64,000 nucleotides of DNA from Serratia marcescens (GTDB lineage: Bacteria > Pseudomonadota > Gammaproteobacteria > Enterobacterales > Enterobacteriaceae): positions 1,612,001 through 1,676,000 of the forward strand of contig NZ_VFMJ01000001.1 of assembly GCF_006715005.1 (NCBI RefSeq), read 5' to 3'. Within the stretch, counting starts at the first letter, position 1; each line of letters opens with the position of its first letter. Made by a program: the position numbers and the translations under genes. Below are positions 35,901 through 50,218 of this stretch, one piece after another. Below the pieces are notes generated by a model. It did no database searches, had not been told where the DNA came from, and saw only the letters and a program-made list of their open reading frames with translations.

Positions 35901-36491
35901 TTACCAATCGATCCCCTGCTGCGCCTTCACGCCGGCATCGAACGCGTGTTTTACCGGCCGCATCTCCGTGACCGTATCCGCCAGTTCCAGCAAATCGCGA
36001 TGGCAACCGCGCCCGGTCAAGATCACCGTTTGGTGCGCAGGGCGCCCCAGCAACGCTGCCTTCAGCTCTTCCAGTTCCAGATAGCCGTAGGTCAGCATGT
36101 AGGTCACTTCGTCCAGCAGCACCAGATCCAGGCTGCTGTCGGCCAGCATGCGCTTGCCGTGCTGCCACACCGCCTGGCAGGCGGCGGTATCGCCGGCTTT
36201 ATTCTGCGTCTCCCAGGTAAAACCGGTGGCCATCACCTGGAATTCAACGCCGTGTTGCTGCAGCAGATTCTTTTCGCCATTGGGCCACTCGCCCTTGATG
36301 AACTGGATCACCCCGGCGCGCATGCCGTGGCCAACCGCCCGGGTGACGGTGCCGAAGGCGGCGGTGGTTTTACCCTTGCCGTTACCGGTAAACACCAACA
36401 GCAGGCCGCGGGTGTCCTGCGCGGCGGCGATGCGGGCATCGACCTGTTCTTTCAGGCGCTGCTGACGCTGTTGATGACGATCTTCCGCCAT
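35901..36491 (-). CDS. btuR: Cob(I)yrinic acid a,c-diamide adenosyltransferase
   Basis: 196 residues of the CobA/BtuR type. It adenosylates corrinoids to make adenosylcobalamin. The P-loop is LVFTGNGKGKTTAAFG, followed by LVLLDEVTY and VILTGRGC motifs. It shares its minus-strand neighbourhood with yciK, whose stop is 13 bp upstream of it. Confidence 0.95.
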   Translation of the reverse strand: MAEDRHQQRQQRLKEQVDARIAAAQDTRGLLLVFTGNGKGKTTAAFGTVTRAVGHGMRAGVIQFIKGEWPNGEKNLLQQHGVEFQVMATGFTWETQNKAGDTAACQAVWQHGKRMLADSSLDLVLLDEVTYMLTYGYLELEELKAALLGRPAHQTVILTGRGCHRDLLELADTVTEMRPVKHAFDAGVKAQQGIDW

Positions 36492-36504
36492 GAAACGCTC
36501 CTTA

Positions 36505-37266
36505 TTATTCGGCCGCGCCGGGTTTACGGTTTGGCTGCGCGTCGAAGCTCATGCCGGTTTTCCGGCGGCTGTCTTCGCCCATCAGATACAGATACAGCGG
36601 CATGATATCGGCCGGGGTTTTCAGCTTGTTCTTGTCCTCGTGCGGGAAGGCAGATGCGCGCATTTTGGTGCGGGTGCCACCCGGATTGATGCAGTTCACC
36701 CGCAGATTGCGGTTTTTATACTCGTCGGCCAGCACCTGCATCATGCCCTCGGTGGCGAATTTCGACACCGCATAGGCACCCCAGTCTGCGCGGCCGGTGC
36801 GCCCGACGCTGGAACTGGTGAACACCAGCGAACCGGCGTGGGATTTCAGCAGCAGCGGCAGCAGCGCCTGAGTCAGCATAAAGGTGGCGTTGACGTTAAC
36901 CTGCATCACCTCTTGCCACATGGTCATCGACAGGTCGGCCATCGGCGCGATGTCGCCGAGCAGGCCGGCGTTGTGCAGCACGCCGTCAAGGCGGGGGATC
37001 TGGCTCGCCAGATCGTCGGCTATCTGCCGGCATTGCTCCTGAGTGGCGTGCAGCAAGTCCAGCGTCACCACCCGGGCCGGGGCGCCGCCCTGGGCCGCGA
37101 TCTCTTGTTGTACCGCCAGCAGTTTGCTCTCGGTGCGCCCCAGCAGCACCAGCTGAGCGCCGAAGCGCGCATAGGTCAGCGCCGCTTCGCGGCCGATGCC
37201 GTCACCGGCGCCGGTGACCAAAATGATACGTTGTTCGAGCAGATCTTGTTTGGGTTGGTAATGCAC
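36505..37266 (-). CDS. yciK: SDR-family oxidoreductase YciK
   Basis: 253 residues if translation begins at the GTG at 37266 (MHYQPKQDLL), as in E. coli; an ATG-start frame reaching 37386 lacks homology. The cofactor motif TGAGDGIG and catalytic SxxxxxxxxxxxYxxxK (SSVGRTGRADWGAYAVSKFA) are visible. Function is not assigned; it is a classical SDR without a known substrate. Upstream of btuR on the same strand. Confidence 0.9.
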   Translation of the reverse strand: MHYQPKQDLLEQRIILVTGAGDGIGREAALTYARFGAQLVLLGRTESKLLAVQQEIAAQGGAPARVVTLDLLHATQEQCRQIADDLASQIPRLDGVLHNAGLLGDIAPMADLSMTMWQEVMQVNVNATFMLTQALLPLLLKSHAGSLVFTSSSVGRTGRADWGAYAVSKFATEGMMQVLADEYKNRNLRVNCINPGGTRTKMRASAFPHEDKNKLKTPADIMPLYLYLMGEDSRRKTGMSFDAQPNRKPGAAE

Positions 37267-37625
37267 GATAAATCCTCGCCTGGGTGGCTGTTCTCCCGCG
37301 AATATCGGGGAGCAAGGGTGAAACGCGCGGCCGGGGCGGGAGCAAAGGCTCGACCGTCTGCGGGCCGCGCAGCGAATTCGTCTCATCGTATTGATGAATA
37401 ATGGGTGTTATATGCCTTAATCCGTGGGCATTTTCAATGCGTAGCAGGCTGAAATGGCATTCTTTTGTAACAAAAGCACGGCGGTGGCGCCTTGGTTCGG
37501 CCTTGAATCGTCCCCATAGTGATGATCCGTGTGCAATGAATTTTCATTTAGCCGCGACAGCAGCCGCTGCGGTTGGCTAAAATGGAAAGAAGCATACTAA
37601 CAACCTGTAAATAAAGGCGGAATCT

Positions 37626-38672
37626 GTGGAGTTTATATCTGTTTATGGCCTGTTTCTGGCCAAGGTCGCCACGGTGGTGCTCGCCATCGCCGCGTTGGCC
37701 ATCCTGGCGGTCAGTTTGGGGCAACGCAAGAACCGCCAGAAAGGGGAGCTGCAGCTGACCGATCTCGGTGAACAGTATCGCGAGATGCAGCGTGATATGC
37801 GCCTGGCGCGTATGGATACCGCCGAGCAGAAGGTCTGGCTGAAACAGTTCAAAAAGCAGACCAAGGCCGACGACAAGCTGAAGAAGCAGCGCGCCAAGTC
37901 CGGCGCGGTGGAAGTGACTAAGCCGTGCCTCTATGTGCTGGACTTCAAGGGCAGCATGGACGCGCACGAAGTCACCTCGCTGCGCGAAGAGATCTCGGCG
38001 GTGCTGGCGGTAGCGTCGGCGCAGGATGAAGTTCTGCTGCGTCTGGAAAGCCCTGGCGGGGTGGTGCACGGCTACGGCCTGGCGGCCTCGCAGCTGGAGC
38101 GCCTGCGCAAAGGCGGCATTCGCCTGACGGTAGCGGTGGATAAAGTGGCGGCCAGCGGCGGCTACATGATGGCCTGCGTCGCGGATCGCATCGTGGCGGC
38201 GCCGTTCGCCATCATCGGCTCCATCGGCGTGGTGGCGCAGATCCCGAACTTCCACCGCCTGCTGAAAAAGAACGACATCGATGTGGAGCTGCACACCGCC
38301 GGGCAGTTCAAACGGACGCTGACGCTGTTTGGCGAAAACACCGAGCAGGGGCGCGAGAAGTTCCGCGAAGATCTGAACGAAACCCACGAGCTGTTCAAAC
38401 GCTTCGTGCATGAGCAGCGCCCGTCGCTGGACATCGACAGCGTCGCCACCGGTGAACACTGGTTCGGTTCTCAGGCCAAAGAAAAGGGGCTTATCGACGC
38501 CATCGGCACCAGCGACGATTTGCTGATCGCCGAGCTGGATAACCACGAGGTGATCGCTGTGCGCTACACGCGCCGCAAACGCCTGATGGATCGCTTCATC
38601 GGCAGCGCGGCGGAAAGCGTCGATCGCTTGCTGTTGCGCTGGTGGCAGCGTGGTGAAAAGCCGCTGCTGTAA
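37626..38672 (+). CDS. sohB: Inner-membrane serine protease SohB
   Basis: 348 residues, S49 family (SppA/SohB). N-terminal transmembrane helix (about 9-29), then a periplasmic or membrane-associated protease domain. The serine-lysine dyad is Ser177 (KVAASGGYM) and Lys229 (TAGQFKRTLTLFG). The GTG start at 37626 gives the family start MEFISVYGLFLAKVATVV. SohB is a suppressor of DegP heat sensitivity in E. coli. A terminator follows. Confidence 0.93.
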   Translation: MEFISVYGLFLAKVATVVLAIAALAILAVSLGQRKNRQKGELQLTDLGEQYREMQRDMRLARMDTAEQKVWLKQFKKQTKADDKLKKQRAKSGAVEVTKPCLYVLDFKGSMDAHEVTSLREEISAVLAVASAQDEVLLRLESPGGVVHGYGLAASQLERLRKGGIRLTVAVDKVAASGGYMMACVADRIVAAPFAIIGSIGVVAQIPNFHRLLKKNDIDVELHTAGQFKRTLTLFGENTEQGREKFREDLNETHELFKRFVHEQRPSLDIDSVATGEHWFGSQAKEKGLIDAIGTSDDLLIAELDNHEVIAVRYTRRKRLMDRFIGSAAESVDRLLLRWWQRGEKPLL

Positions 38673-38692
38673 CGGCGGTGATAGCGTGAATC

Positions 38693-38722
38693 AACGGGGG
38701 CCAGGTGCCCCCGTTTTCTTTT
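38693..38722 (+). terminator. Terminator between sohB and yciN
   Basis: The stem AACGGGGGC/GCCCCCGTT is followed by T-rich sequence on the + strand. Confidence 0.8.
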
Positions 38723-38723
38723 C

Positions 38724-38975
38724 TCAATCGACCAGGTGGTATTTTTCCGAAAGCAGATGGGCCAAGTGTTTAAACATATTAAATACCGCGGTGGTTTTGG
38801 CGGTGGGCAATCCATCGGCATCCAAAAAGTATTCGCCGCGGAAAACTAAAACGCCGCTTTTTTGTTCAACGTCGGTGGCGATCATGCCGTGCAGATAATC
38901 TTCGTGTTGGCGGATGATGTTATTTGCTTCCGCCAGCAGGGCCTCGCGGCCGATAGGGGCAGTATTCGTGTGCAT
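38724..38975 (-). CDS. yciN: YciN family protein
   Basis: 83 residues that match E. coli YciN ([17 protein letters not shown]). Its function is unknown; it is a small soluble protein located between sohB and topA, transcribed opposite to both. Confidence 0.92.
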   Translation of the reverse strand: MHTNTAPIGREALLAEANNIIRQHEDYLHGMIATDVEQKSGVLVFRGEYFLDADGLPTAKTTAVFNMFKHLAHLLSEKYHLVD

Positions 38976-39402
38976 TTATTAGACTCCAAACTAAAAACTC
39001 TGCGCATATTCTAACGCCGGTTCGCTTTTATCCGCAAACCGACTAAGGTTTATTTGCCGTCTGGATGGCCATGGGCGGCCGCCGGTTGGCGAAATCGGTC
39101 TTTCCGTGCTAATTAGGTTGCGTGACGCTTTTTATCAGGTACAGTGTGGGATTTTGCGGCGTCGGGTGGAAGGTTTTGTTTACGCCATGAATAAAACTCA
39201 CACAGCCATACTTCTGGGGCATGGGTGAATAGCAGGCAGGATCAACAACTTGCGTTCAGGTTGAGCAGTTGGGCAACCAAAAGAAAAAAATCTGTTGATC
39301 TCTTGCCAGACTGCCGCAATATAAAAAAAGAGACACGAATTGCCGCGGCACGGCGAGATAAAAGACTTCTTTTTAGAAGAAATAAATTAGGTAAAGGTAA
39401 AT
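38976..39402. other. 427-bp gap between yciN and topA
   Basis: No gene seen. It should hold the topA promoters. One possible pair is TTGCGT (39118-39123) and TACAGT (39140-39145), 16 bp apart. An open frame at 39225-39410 overlaps the topA start and lacks homology. A small AT-rich hairpin (CTTC...GAAG) sits just before the topA ribosome site. Confidence 0.5.
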
Positions 39403-42000
39403 ATGGGTAAAGCTCTCGTAATAGTTGAGTCCCCGGCAAAAGCCAAAACTATTAATAAATATTTAGGAAATGACTACGTGGTGAAGTCCAGCGTCGGTCA
39501 TATCCGTGATTTGCCGACCAGTGGCTCAGCCAGCAAAAAGAGCGCTGACTCAACCGAAGACAAAGCCAAGAAAAAAGTTAAAAAAGATGAGAAGGCGGCG
39601 CTGGTAAATCGCATGGGCGTCGACCCTTACCACGGCTGGAAAGCACATTATGAAATCCTGCCGGGTAAAGAAAAAGTGGTCGCCGAGTTAAAATCGTTGG
39701 CGGAAAACGCCGACCACATTTATCTCGCAACCGACCTTGACCGCGAAGGGGAAGCCATCGCCTGGCACCTGCGGGAAGTGATCGGTGGGGATGACAAACG
39801 CTTTAGCCGCGTGGTGTTTAACGAAATCACCAAAAACGCAATCCAACAGGCGTTCAAACAGCCGGGCGAGCTGAACATTGATCGCGTTAACGCGCAGCAG
39901 GCTCGCCGGTTTATGGACCGCGTGGTGGGCTATATGGTCTCGCCGCTGCTGTGGAAAAAAATTGCCCGCGGCCTGTCCGCCGGCCGCGTACAGTCGGTGG
40001 CGGTGCGCCTGGTGGTTGAGCGCGAACGCGACATCAAGGCGTTCGTGCCGGAAGAGTACTGGGAGCTGCATGCCGATCTGCTGGCGAAGGGTGAAACTGC
40101 GCTGCAGATGGAAGTGACTCACGCGCACGACAAACCGTTCAAGCCGGTCAACCGCGAGCAGACTCACGCCGCGGTCAAGCTATTGGAAAAAGCCCGCTAC
40201 ACGGTGCTGGATCGCGAAGATAAACCGACCAGCAGCAAGCCGGGCGCGCCTTTCATTACCTCCACGCTGCAACAGGCCGCCAGCACTCGTCTGAGCTTCG
40301 GCGTGAAGAAAACCATGATGATGGCGCAACGGCTGTATGAAGCCGGCCACATCACCTATATGCGTACCGATTCCACCAACCTGAGCCAGGATGCGCTCAA
40401 CATGGTGCGTGGCTATATCGGTGACAACTTCGGCGACAAATACCTGCCGAAGGCGCCGAATCAGTACAGCAGCAAAGAGAATTCGCAGGAAGCGCACGAA
40501 GCGATCCGTCCTTCGGACGTGAACGTGCTCGCCGAGCAGTTGAAAGACATGGAAGCGGACGCGCAGAAGCTGTATCAGCTGATCTGGCGCCAGTTCGTTG
40601 CCTGCCAGATGACGCCGGCGCAATACGATTCCACCACGCTGACGGTGAAAGCCGGCGATTATCAGCTGCGCGCCAAGGGCCGTACGCTGCGCTTTGACGG
40701 CTGGACCAAGGTGATGCCGGCGCTGCGCAAGGGCGATGAAGATCGCACCCTGCCATACGTCGAAATCGGCAGCGATCTGGATCTGCAAAAACTGATCCCA
40801 AGCCAGCACTTCACCAAGCCGCCGGCGCGCTACAGCGAAGCCTCGCTGGTGAAAGAGTTGGAAAAACGCGGCATCGGCCGCCCGTCCACCTACGCCTCCA
40901 TCATCTCGACCATTCAGGATCGCGGTTATGTGCGGGTGGAAAGCCGCCGCTTCTATGCCGAGAAAATGGGTGAGATCGTCACCGATCGCCTGGAAGAAAA
41001 CTTCCGCGAGCTGATGAACTATGACTTCACCGCGCGCATGGAAGACGGTCTCGATGAGGTTGCCAACAACCAGGCCGAGTGGAAAGCGGTGCTGGACGAA
41101 TTCTTCGTCGACTTCAGCGAGCAGCTGGAAACGGCGGAGAAGGATCCGGAAGAAGGCGGCATGCGCCCTAACCAGATGGTGATGACCAGCATCGACTGCC
41201 CGACCTGCGGCCGTAAGATGGGCATCCGTACCGCCAGCACCGGCGTGTTCCTCGGCTGTTCCGGCTATGCGCTGCCGCCGAAGGAGCGCTGCAAAACCAC
41301 CATCAACCTGGTGCCGGAAGCGGAAGTGCTCAACATCCTCGAAGGCGACGACGCGGAAACCAACGCGCTGCGCGCCCGCCGCCGCTGCCAGAAATGCGGT
41401 ACGGCGATGGACAGTTATCTGATCGACAACCAGCGTAAGCTGCATGTCTGCGGTAACAACCCGGCGTGTGACGGCTATGAGATCGAAGAGGGCGAGTTCC
41501 GCCTGAAAGGCTACGATGGCCCGGTGGTGGAGTGCGACAAGTGCGGCTCGGAAATGCACCTGAAAATGGGGCGCTTCGGCAAGTACATGGGCTGTACCAA
41601 CGAGAACTGTAAAAACACCCGCAAGATCCTGCGCAACGGCGATGTCGCGCCGCCGAAGGAAGATCCGGTGCCGTTGCCGGAGCTGCCGTGCGAGAAGTCC
41701 GACGCCTATTTCGTGCTGCGTGACGGCGCTGCCGGCGTGTTCCTGGCGGCCAATACCTTCCCTAAATCGCGCGAAACCCGTGCGCCGCTGGTGGAAGAGC
41801 TGGCTCGCTTCAAGGATCGCTTGCCGGAGAAGCTGCGCTATCTGGCCGATGCGCCGGTGGCGGATGCCGAAGGCAATAAAACGCTGGTGCGTTTCAGCCG
41901 TAAAACCAAACAGCAGTACGTCTCTTCTGAAAAAGACGGCAAGGCGACCGGTTGGTCCGCGTTCTACGTGGACGGCAAGTGGGTCGAAGGCAAGAAGTAA
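39403..42000 (+). CDS. topA: DNA topoisomerase I
   Basis: 865 residues. TOPRIM domain at the N-terminus ([18 protein letters not shown]), active-site Tyr319 in ITYMRTDST, and three four-Cys zinc-finger regions toward the C-terminus (CPTCGRKMG..., [19 protein letters not shown]). It relaxes negative supercoils and is essential for balancing gyrase. The start ATG has AAAGGT upstream. A terminator follows and cysB lies downstream, as in E. coli. Confidence 0.97.
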   Translation: MGKALVIVESPAKAKTINKYLGNDYVVKSSVGHIRDLPTSGSASKKSADSTEDKAKKKVKKDEKAALVNRMGVDPYHGWKAHYEILPGKEKVVAELKSLAENADHIYLATDLDREGEAIAWHLREVIGGDDKRFSRVVFNEITKNAIQQAFKQPGELNIDRVNAQQARRFMDRVVGYMVSPLLWKKIARGLSAGRVQSVAVRLVVERERDIKAFVPEEYWELHADLLAKGETALQMEVTHAHDKPFKPVNREQTHAAVKLLEKARYTVLDREDKPTSSKPGAPFITSTLQQAASTRLSFGVKKTMMMAQRLYEAGHITYMRTDSTNLSQDALNMVRGYIGDNFGDKYLPKAPNQYSSKENSQEAHEAIRPSDVNVLAEQLKDMEADAQKLYQLIWRQFVACQMTPAQYDSTTLTVKAGDYQLRAKGRTLRFDGWTKVMPALRKGDEDRTLPYVEIGSDLDLQKLIPSQHFTKPPARYSEASLVKELEKRGIGRPSTYASIISTIQDRGYVRVESRRFYAEKMGEIVTDRLEENFRELMNYDFTARMEDGLDEVANNQAEWKAVLDEFFVDFSEQLETAEKDPEEGGMRPNQMVMTSIDCPTCGRKMGIRTASTGVFLGCSGYALPPKERCKTTINLVPEAEVLNILEGDDAETNALRARRRCQKCGTAMDSYLIDNQRKLHVCGNNPACDGYEIEEGEFRLKGYDGPVVECDKCGSEMHLKMGRFGKYMGCTNENCKNTRKILRNGDVAPPKEDPVPLPELPCEKSDAYFVLRDGAAGVFLAANTFPKSRETRAPLVEELARFKDRLPEKLRYLADAPVADAEGNKTLVRFSRKTKQQYVSSEKDGKATGWSAFYVDGKWVEGKK

Positions 42001-43340
<1,340 letters not shown>

Positions 43341-43673
43341 CCGCCAGCGTTGACGACATCAAACAACACCCGGACAGGCCTGCGCCTCTCCGGGTTTTTT
43401 ATGAGCAAAACCCTGCGCCATAAAACACCCCATTCGCAAGCTGCGCTAATCCAATCCTAGTGGGGAGAATGCGTTATGGCGCTTTAACGTCAGGCCAACG
43501 CCCTCTGTCATTTTCGCTAAGTTTCTGAATCACGGCCATTCAACCTTGAAACAGCTTATGGCTCCCTTGTTAGGAATCATCTGAAAACAAAGTGTTTTTG
43601 TTCTGGCAAAGAGTTTTTTTTCTCTCGGAAGTTAAAGTAATGCTAACCAATTGCCAGCGGAGCCGCTTATCTC
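43341..43673. other. 333-bp gap between cysB and vgrG
   Basis: Contains the cysB terminator and the vgrG upstream region. A sigma-54-like TGGCA is present near 43604, but the -12 half is missing, so it is not called. No gene seen. Confidence 0.5.
43368..43400 (+). terminator. Terminator after cysB
   Basis: The stem ACCCGGA/TCCGGGT encloses a second small stem and is followed by six T. Confidence 0.85.
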
Positions 43674-45983
43674 ATGACCAGCCGTATCTCTGTTCAATTG
43701 CCCGTTGAGGGCCTGCTTTTTTGGAAGCTGGCGGGCCGTGAGGCCTTGTCCGAGCCGTTTGCGCTTACGCTGACCTTGCTGGGCCGGGATGCCCGCATTA
43801 ATCGCAGCGAGCTGTTGGGGCAACCGGTCACGGTGAATTTACCGACGGGGCTGCTGTCAGCGGATCGCCATATCAATGGCAAAGTGACCCGCGTTGCCGT
43901 CAGTGCCGTCGAATTAAGTGGCACGCGTTATGCTGTGTATACGTTGACGGTGGAATCGGATCTATGGCCGATGAAGCGGGATCGCAATCTGCGCATCTTC
44001 CAGGGCCAGACGGTGCCGCAAACGGTGCATGCTTTGCTCAGCGAATATCAGGTGAACGTAGAGGATAAACTCACCGGTCGCTATCGGGTGTGGGATTACT
44101 GTGTTCAGTATCAGGAGAGCAGTCTCGATTTTATCAGCCGCCTCATGGAGCTGGAGGGTATCGTTTACCATTTTCGCCATGAGGCGGGCCGCCACACGCT
44201 GGTGCTGACGGATGCGGCAGGGCAGTATCAGCCGTTTAGCGGCTACGAGACGATTCCTTACCATCAGACTCCGTCTGGCGGCAGCACCCTCGAGCAGGGC
44301 ATCGGCCAATGGGCACCGGAAGACAGCGTAACGCCGGGCATTTACGGTTTGGACGACTATGACTTTCGCAAACCGAACGCCTGGCTGTTCCAGGCTCGTC
44401 AAAACCCGGCCTCGCCGATGCCGGGCAGCATCGATGTCTACGATTGGCCGGGCCGCTATGTCGAACACGCCGATGGAGAGTTCTACGCGCGCGTGCGCCA
44501 GGAACGCTGGCAGGTGGAACATCAGCAGGTACACGGCACAGCAACGGCGATTGGAATAGCGCCGGGTTATACCTTTACCCTGATCAACGCCCCGTTTTTC
44601 AGCGATAACGGCGAATACCTGACGACGGCCGCCGATTATACGTTCTCCGAGAACCGCTACGCCAGCGGCGAAGAAGGAGGGACGGTTCATCGCGTCGACT
44701 TTACGGTTATCCCGGCCGCTACCGTCTTTCGTCCGCTGACGGTGACGCCGTGGCCGCGCACCTATGGCCCGCAAACGGCCAAGGTGGTGGGGCCTGTCGG
44801 CGAGAATATCTGGACGGACAAATACGGCCGGATAAAAGTGAAGTTTCACTGGGATCGCCGCGCCAAAGGGGATGATACCAGTTCGTGCTGGGTGAGGGTC
44901 TCGAGTGCCTGGGCGGGGCAAGGGTTCGGTTCGGTACAGATACCGCGCGTCGGCGATGAAGTGGTGGTGGACTTTATCAATGGCGATCCGGATCGGCCGA
45001 TTGTCACCGGGCGCGTCTACAATGAGGCGAGCATGCCGCCGTGGGTGTTGCCGGCGGCGGCTACGCAAATGGGCTTTATGACTCGCAGTAAGGACGGAAG
45101 CCGGGATAACGCCAGCTATCTGTTTTTCGAAGATAAGGTGGGCAGCGAGGCCGTGGAACTGCACTCCGAAAAGGATATGAAGGTTTCGGTGGAAAATGAC
45201 CAGCAGGTCAATATTGACGGTAACCGGACGACAACTATCCTCAAGCAACAGCAAGACGAAGTGACGGGCAATGCCACCTTCCATTACAAGAGCCAGCGTA
45301 CCACCACGGTGGATCACAAAGAAACCGGCTATTTTAATGGCGGTGTCGCTACGGAGATCAAGGCGGGGCGGACGTTCGACATTAAGGACGGCGGCGACAA
45401 GGTAACGATCAAAGGCGACCGCACCAGCGATATCGAGGGGAATGAAAGCCACCATGTCACCGGCAAACTGACCGAGACCCTGGATAAAGGGCGGGACGTT
45501 ACGATCGGCGCCGGCGGCCATAAAGAGGACATCACCGGGGGCGTTACCCGCGAGATCAAGGGCGGCGTCAACGAAACGATCAAAGACGGCGTTACCACCA
45601 ATATCAATAGCGGCGACTGGACGCAAAACGTCAACGCGGGAACCATTACGATTTACAGCCCGCATCAGATCAAGATTGTCAGCGGCGAAAAGATCAGCCT
45701 TGAAGCGCCGGAGTCCGTGTTCAATCCCAAGCTGCACAGCCTGACCGTGACCGCCTTCAGCGAAAGCATTACCGGTAATAGCGTATCGGCATCGGCGATA
45801 GCCAGCAGCATCGTTGGCGTGTCCAACGGCCTGACGGGGCTATCAAATTCTTATAAGCTGAAAGAGTTTTCAAAGACGGCGTTCAAAACGGAAACGAACG
45901 GGGTGGTGGTGAATGTCGAGGTGACCAATATCAGCAACAGAACGCTGAATGTAACGAATAACTCGTTGTTTATAATTACATAA
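43674..45983 (+). CDS. Type VI secretion spike protein VgrG (orphan copy)
   Basis: 769 residues. Residues about 1-370 form the gp27-like base (MTSRISVQLPVEGLLFWKLAG through SLDFISRLMELEGIVYHF). About 380-460 is the gp5 OB-fold (GENIWTDKYGRIKVKFHWDR, SCWVRVSSAWAG, VVDFINGDPDRPIVTGRVYN). About 500-680 is the triple-stranded beta-prism with repeats such as DIKDGGDKVTIKGDRTSDI and TREIKGGVNETIKDGV. The last 85-90 residues are a less typical Ser/Asn/Val-rich extension ending NNSLFIIT. VgrG tips the T6SS puncturing device and carries effectors. No other T6SS genes are in the window; the neighbour is a small membrane protein 17 bp downstream. Confidence 0.93.
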   Translation: MTSRISVQLPVEGLLFWKLAGREALSEPFALTLTLLGRDARINRSELLGQPVTVNLPTGLLSADRHINGKVTRVAVSAVELSGTRYAVYTLTVESDLWPMKRDRNLRIFQGQTVPQTVHALLSEYQVNVEDKLTGRYRVWDYCVQYQESSLDFISRLMELEGIVYHFRHEAGRHTLVLTDAAGQYQPFSGYETIPYHQTPSGGSTLEQGIGQWAPEDSVTPGIYGLDDYDFRKPNAWLFQARQNPASPMPGSIDVYDWPGRYVEHADGEFYARVRQERWQVEHQQVHGTATAIGIAPGYTFTLINAPFFSDNGEYLTTAADYTFSENRYASGEEGGTVHRVDFTVIPAATVFRPLTVTPWPRTYGPQTAKVVGPVGENIWTDKYGRIKVKFHWDRRAKGDDTSSCWVRVSSAWAGQGFGSVQIPRVGDEVVVDFINGDPDRPIVTGRVYNEASMPPWVLPAAATQMGFMTRSKDGSRDNASYLFFEDKVGSEAVELHSEKDMKVSVENDQQVNIDGNRTTTILKQQQDEVTGNATFHYKSQRTTTVDHKETGYFNGGVATEIKAGRTFDIKDGGDKVTIKGDRTSDIEGNESHHVTGKLTETLDKGRDVTIGAGGHKEDITGGVTREIKGGVNETIKDGVTTNINSGDWTQNVNAGTITIYSPHQIKIVSGEKISLEAPESVFNPKLHSLTVTAFSESITGNSVSASAIASSIVGVSNGLTGLSNSYKLKEFSKTAFKTETNGVVVNVEVTNISNRTLNVTNNSLFIIT

Positions 45984-46000
45984 AATGGAGCAGCACACTT

Positions 46001-46396
46001 ATGTCTCTGGCTGATATGTCGAAGTACTTCCTGTATGCGGGGATCGCCACCCCTGTCGTGATGGGCATTTTCTTTTACTGTATTTTTAAAAATAACGGCG
46101 GTAACTCGACCGAGACGTCTGCCGTTAAAAACTATCTCAACAAGGACAGCTGGCAAGGCGAAATTATCGCCTCGCACCTCGAATCCTGTCGGCAAACCAA
46201 CACTCGATACGGCAATGACTTTTTCTTTGACGTTGATTTTTATCTCCCGGGCGACACCCGACTCCACACTGCCAAGGCCCTGGTTCAACCTGGCCAGATG
46301 CATTTACTGCGCAAAGGGATGGACATCAAAGTAAAGAAGGGCCGTAAGGATCAGCTGGCGGTTGTGGAGATGGATTTCCCCGCTGAGCCGTTGTAG
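46001..46396 (+). CDS. Small membrane protein following vgrG
   Basis: 131 residues with one N-terminal hydrophobic helix (about 8-28, FLYAGIATPVVMGIFFYCIF) and a soluble beta-rich part (about 48-131, DSWQGEIIASHLESCRQTNT... AVVEMDFPAEPL). The family is not recognised with certainty; the pattern recalls small membrane-anchored beta-domain proteins such as DUF3592 types. It is 17 bp after vgrG, is probably co-transcribed, and ends in a terminator. An immunity, adaptor or VgrG-linked accessory role is possible but unproven. Confidence 0.65.
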   Translation: MSLADMSKYFLYAGIATPVVMGIFFYCIFKNNGGNSTETSAVKNYLNKDSWQGEIIASHLESCRQTNTRYGNDFFFDVDFYLPGDTRLHTAKALVQPGQMHLLRKGMDIKVKKGRKDQLAVVEMDFPAEPL

Positions 46397-46418
46397 AGCA
46401 AACCTTTCCCTGTTAAAG

Positions 46419-46442
46419 CGCCGCATCGTTGCGGCGTTTTTG
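46419..46442 (+). terminator. Terminator after the vgrG-linked membrane protein gene
   Basis: The stem CGCCGCA/TGCGGCG with loop TCGT is followed by a T run. Confidence 0.85.
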
Positions 46443-46616
46443 TTGGCGCATGGCCTAACCCCTTGGCGGCGCTCGGACTTCTTTTCCGCTGATTGTTCCT
46501 GCCTATCGCTGTGATCAAATCGTGTTGTTATCAAAACGTTAACTTATCTTTGTGGTATCTTTAAACAAGACCTCACTGATTACCCTGTTTTAGTCACAAT
46601 AAGAAATGGAGGAGCT

Positions 46617-49289
<2,673 letters not shown>

Positions 49290-49298
49290 TTAGGCAAT

Positions 49299-49329
49299 AA
49301 AAAGGGCGCCGTAAGGCGCCCTGATTGTT
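49299..49329. terminator. Bidirectional terminator between acnA and ribA
   Basis: The stem AGGGCGCC/GGCGCCCT with loop GTAA has an A run before it and T-rich sequence after it. Confidence 0.85.
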
Positions 49330-49345
49330 TCCGCCGCGGCGGCGA

Positions 49346-49939
49346 TCATTTCTGATCGAGCAAATGGCCCATTTTGGCGGCCTTGGTCGCCAGATAGTGT
49401 TCGTTCTTCGGGTTGCGGCCGACGATCAGCGGCACGCGCTCGCTGATGTTGATGCCGGCTTCGGTCAGGATCTCGACCTTTTTCGGGTTGTTGGTCAGCA
49501 AACGCACCGCGTCGACGCCCAGCAGTTTGAACATGTCGGCGCACAGGGTGAAGTCGCGCTCATCGGCGGCAAAGCCGAGCTGGTGGTTGGCTTCCACGGT
49601 GTCTGCGCCCTTATCCTGCAGGGCATAGGCGCGGATCTTGTTCAACAGGCCGATATTGCGGCCCTCCTGGCGATGATAAAGCAGGATGCCACGGCCTTCT
49701 TCGGCAATCTGCTCCAGCGCGGCTTCCAGTTGAAAACCGCAGTCGCAGCGCAGGCTGAACAGGGCATCGCCGGTCAGACATTCGGAATGCACGCGTGCGA
49801 GCACCGGCGTTTCGCCGGAAATATCACCGAATACCAGCGCCAGATGGTCATGCCCGGTCGCCAGTTCTTCGAATCCTACCATCAGGAAATCGCCCCAAGG
49901 TGTCGGCAGTTTAGCCTCTGCCACCCGTTTAAGCTGCAT
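49346..49939 (-). CDS. ribA: GTP cyclohydrolase II
   Basis: 197 residues. It opens the imidazole ring of GTP, the first step of riboflavin synthesis. The start 49939 ([14 protein letters not shown]) has GGAGA upstream; an ATG at 49951 is within that ribosome site. Zinc ligands Cys54, Cys65 and Cys67 are seen in [20 protein letters not shown], and the catalytic [11 protein letters not shown] follows. Confidence 0.96.
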   Translation of the reverse strand: MQLKRVAEAKLPTPWGDFLMVGFEELATGHDHLALVFGDISGETPVLARVHSECLTGDALFSLRCDCGFQLEAALEQIAEEGRGILLYHRQEGRNIGLLNKIRAYALQDKGADTVEANHQLGFAADERDFTLCADMFKLLGVDAVRLLTNNPKKVEILTEAGINISERVPLIVGRNPKNEHYLATKAAKMGHLLDQK

Positions 49940-50218
49940 GTCATTCTCCACAAAAAACTACGATTCAATCATTGTCGCGCATCCTAAGTCCGGTTCGGTA
50001 AATTGACCAAGACTAAAACGTGCTACGCCGATCTCTATTTCGTTAATTATCGGCTATTTTGCCACAACTTCTTGCCGGGCGGTGCTCAGCAAACCAGCAG
50101 ATGGCGTTTTCTGGCCACCTATTACTGCGATAGGTTGCCTATCTGTTTAATTTTTCGCGTGTTATCAATATTGCACTCTTGTTACACTGCTGCCTGATTC
50201 ACGCAGAGGAAGAATAGA

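Noticed and set aside
43600-43625. Sigma-54 promoter before vgrG
   Set aside because: TGGCA is present, but the GC of the -12 element is missing.
43962-45737. A 591-codon minus-strand open frame opposite vgrG
   Set aside because: The + strand encodes a full VgrG; the antisense frame has no motif.
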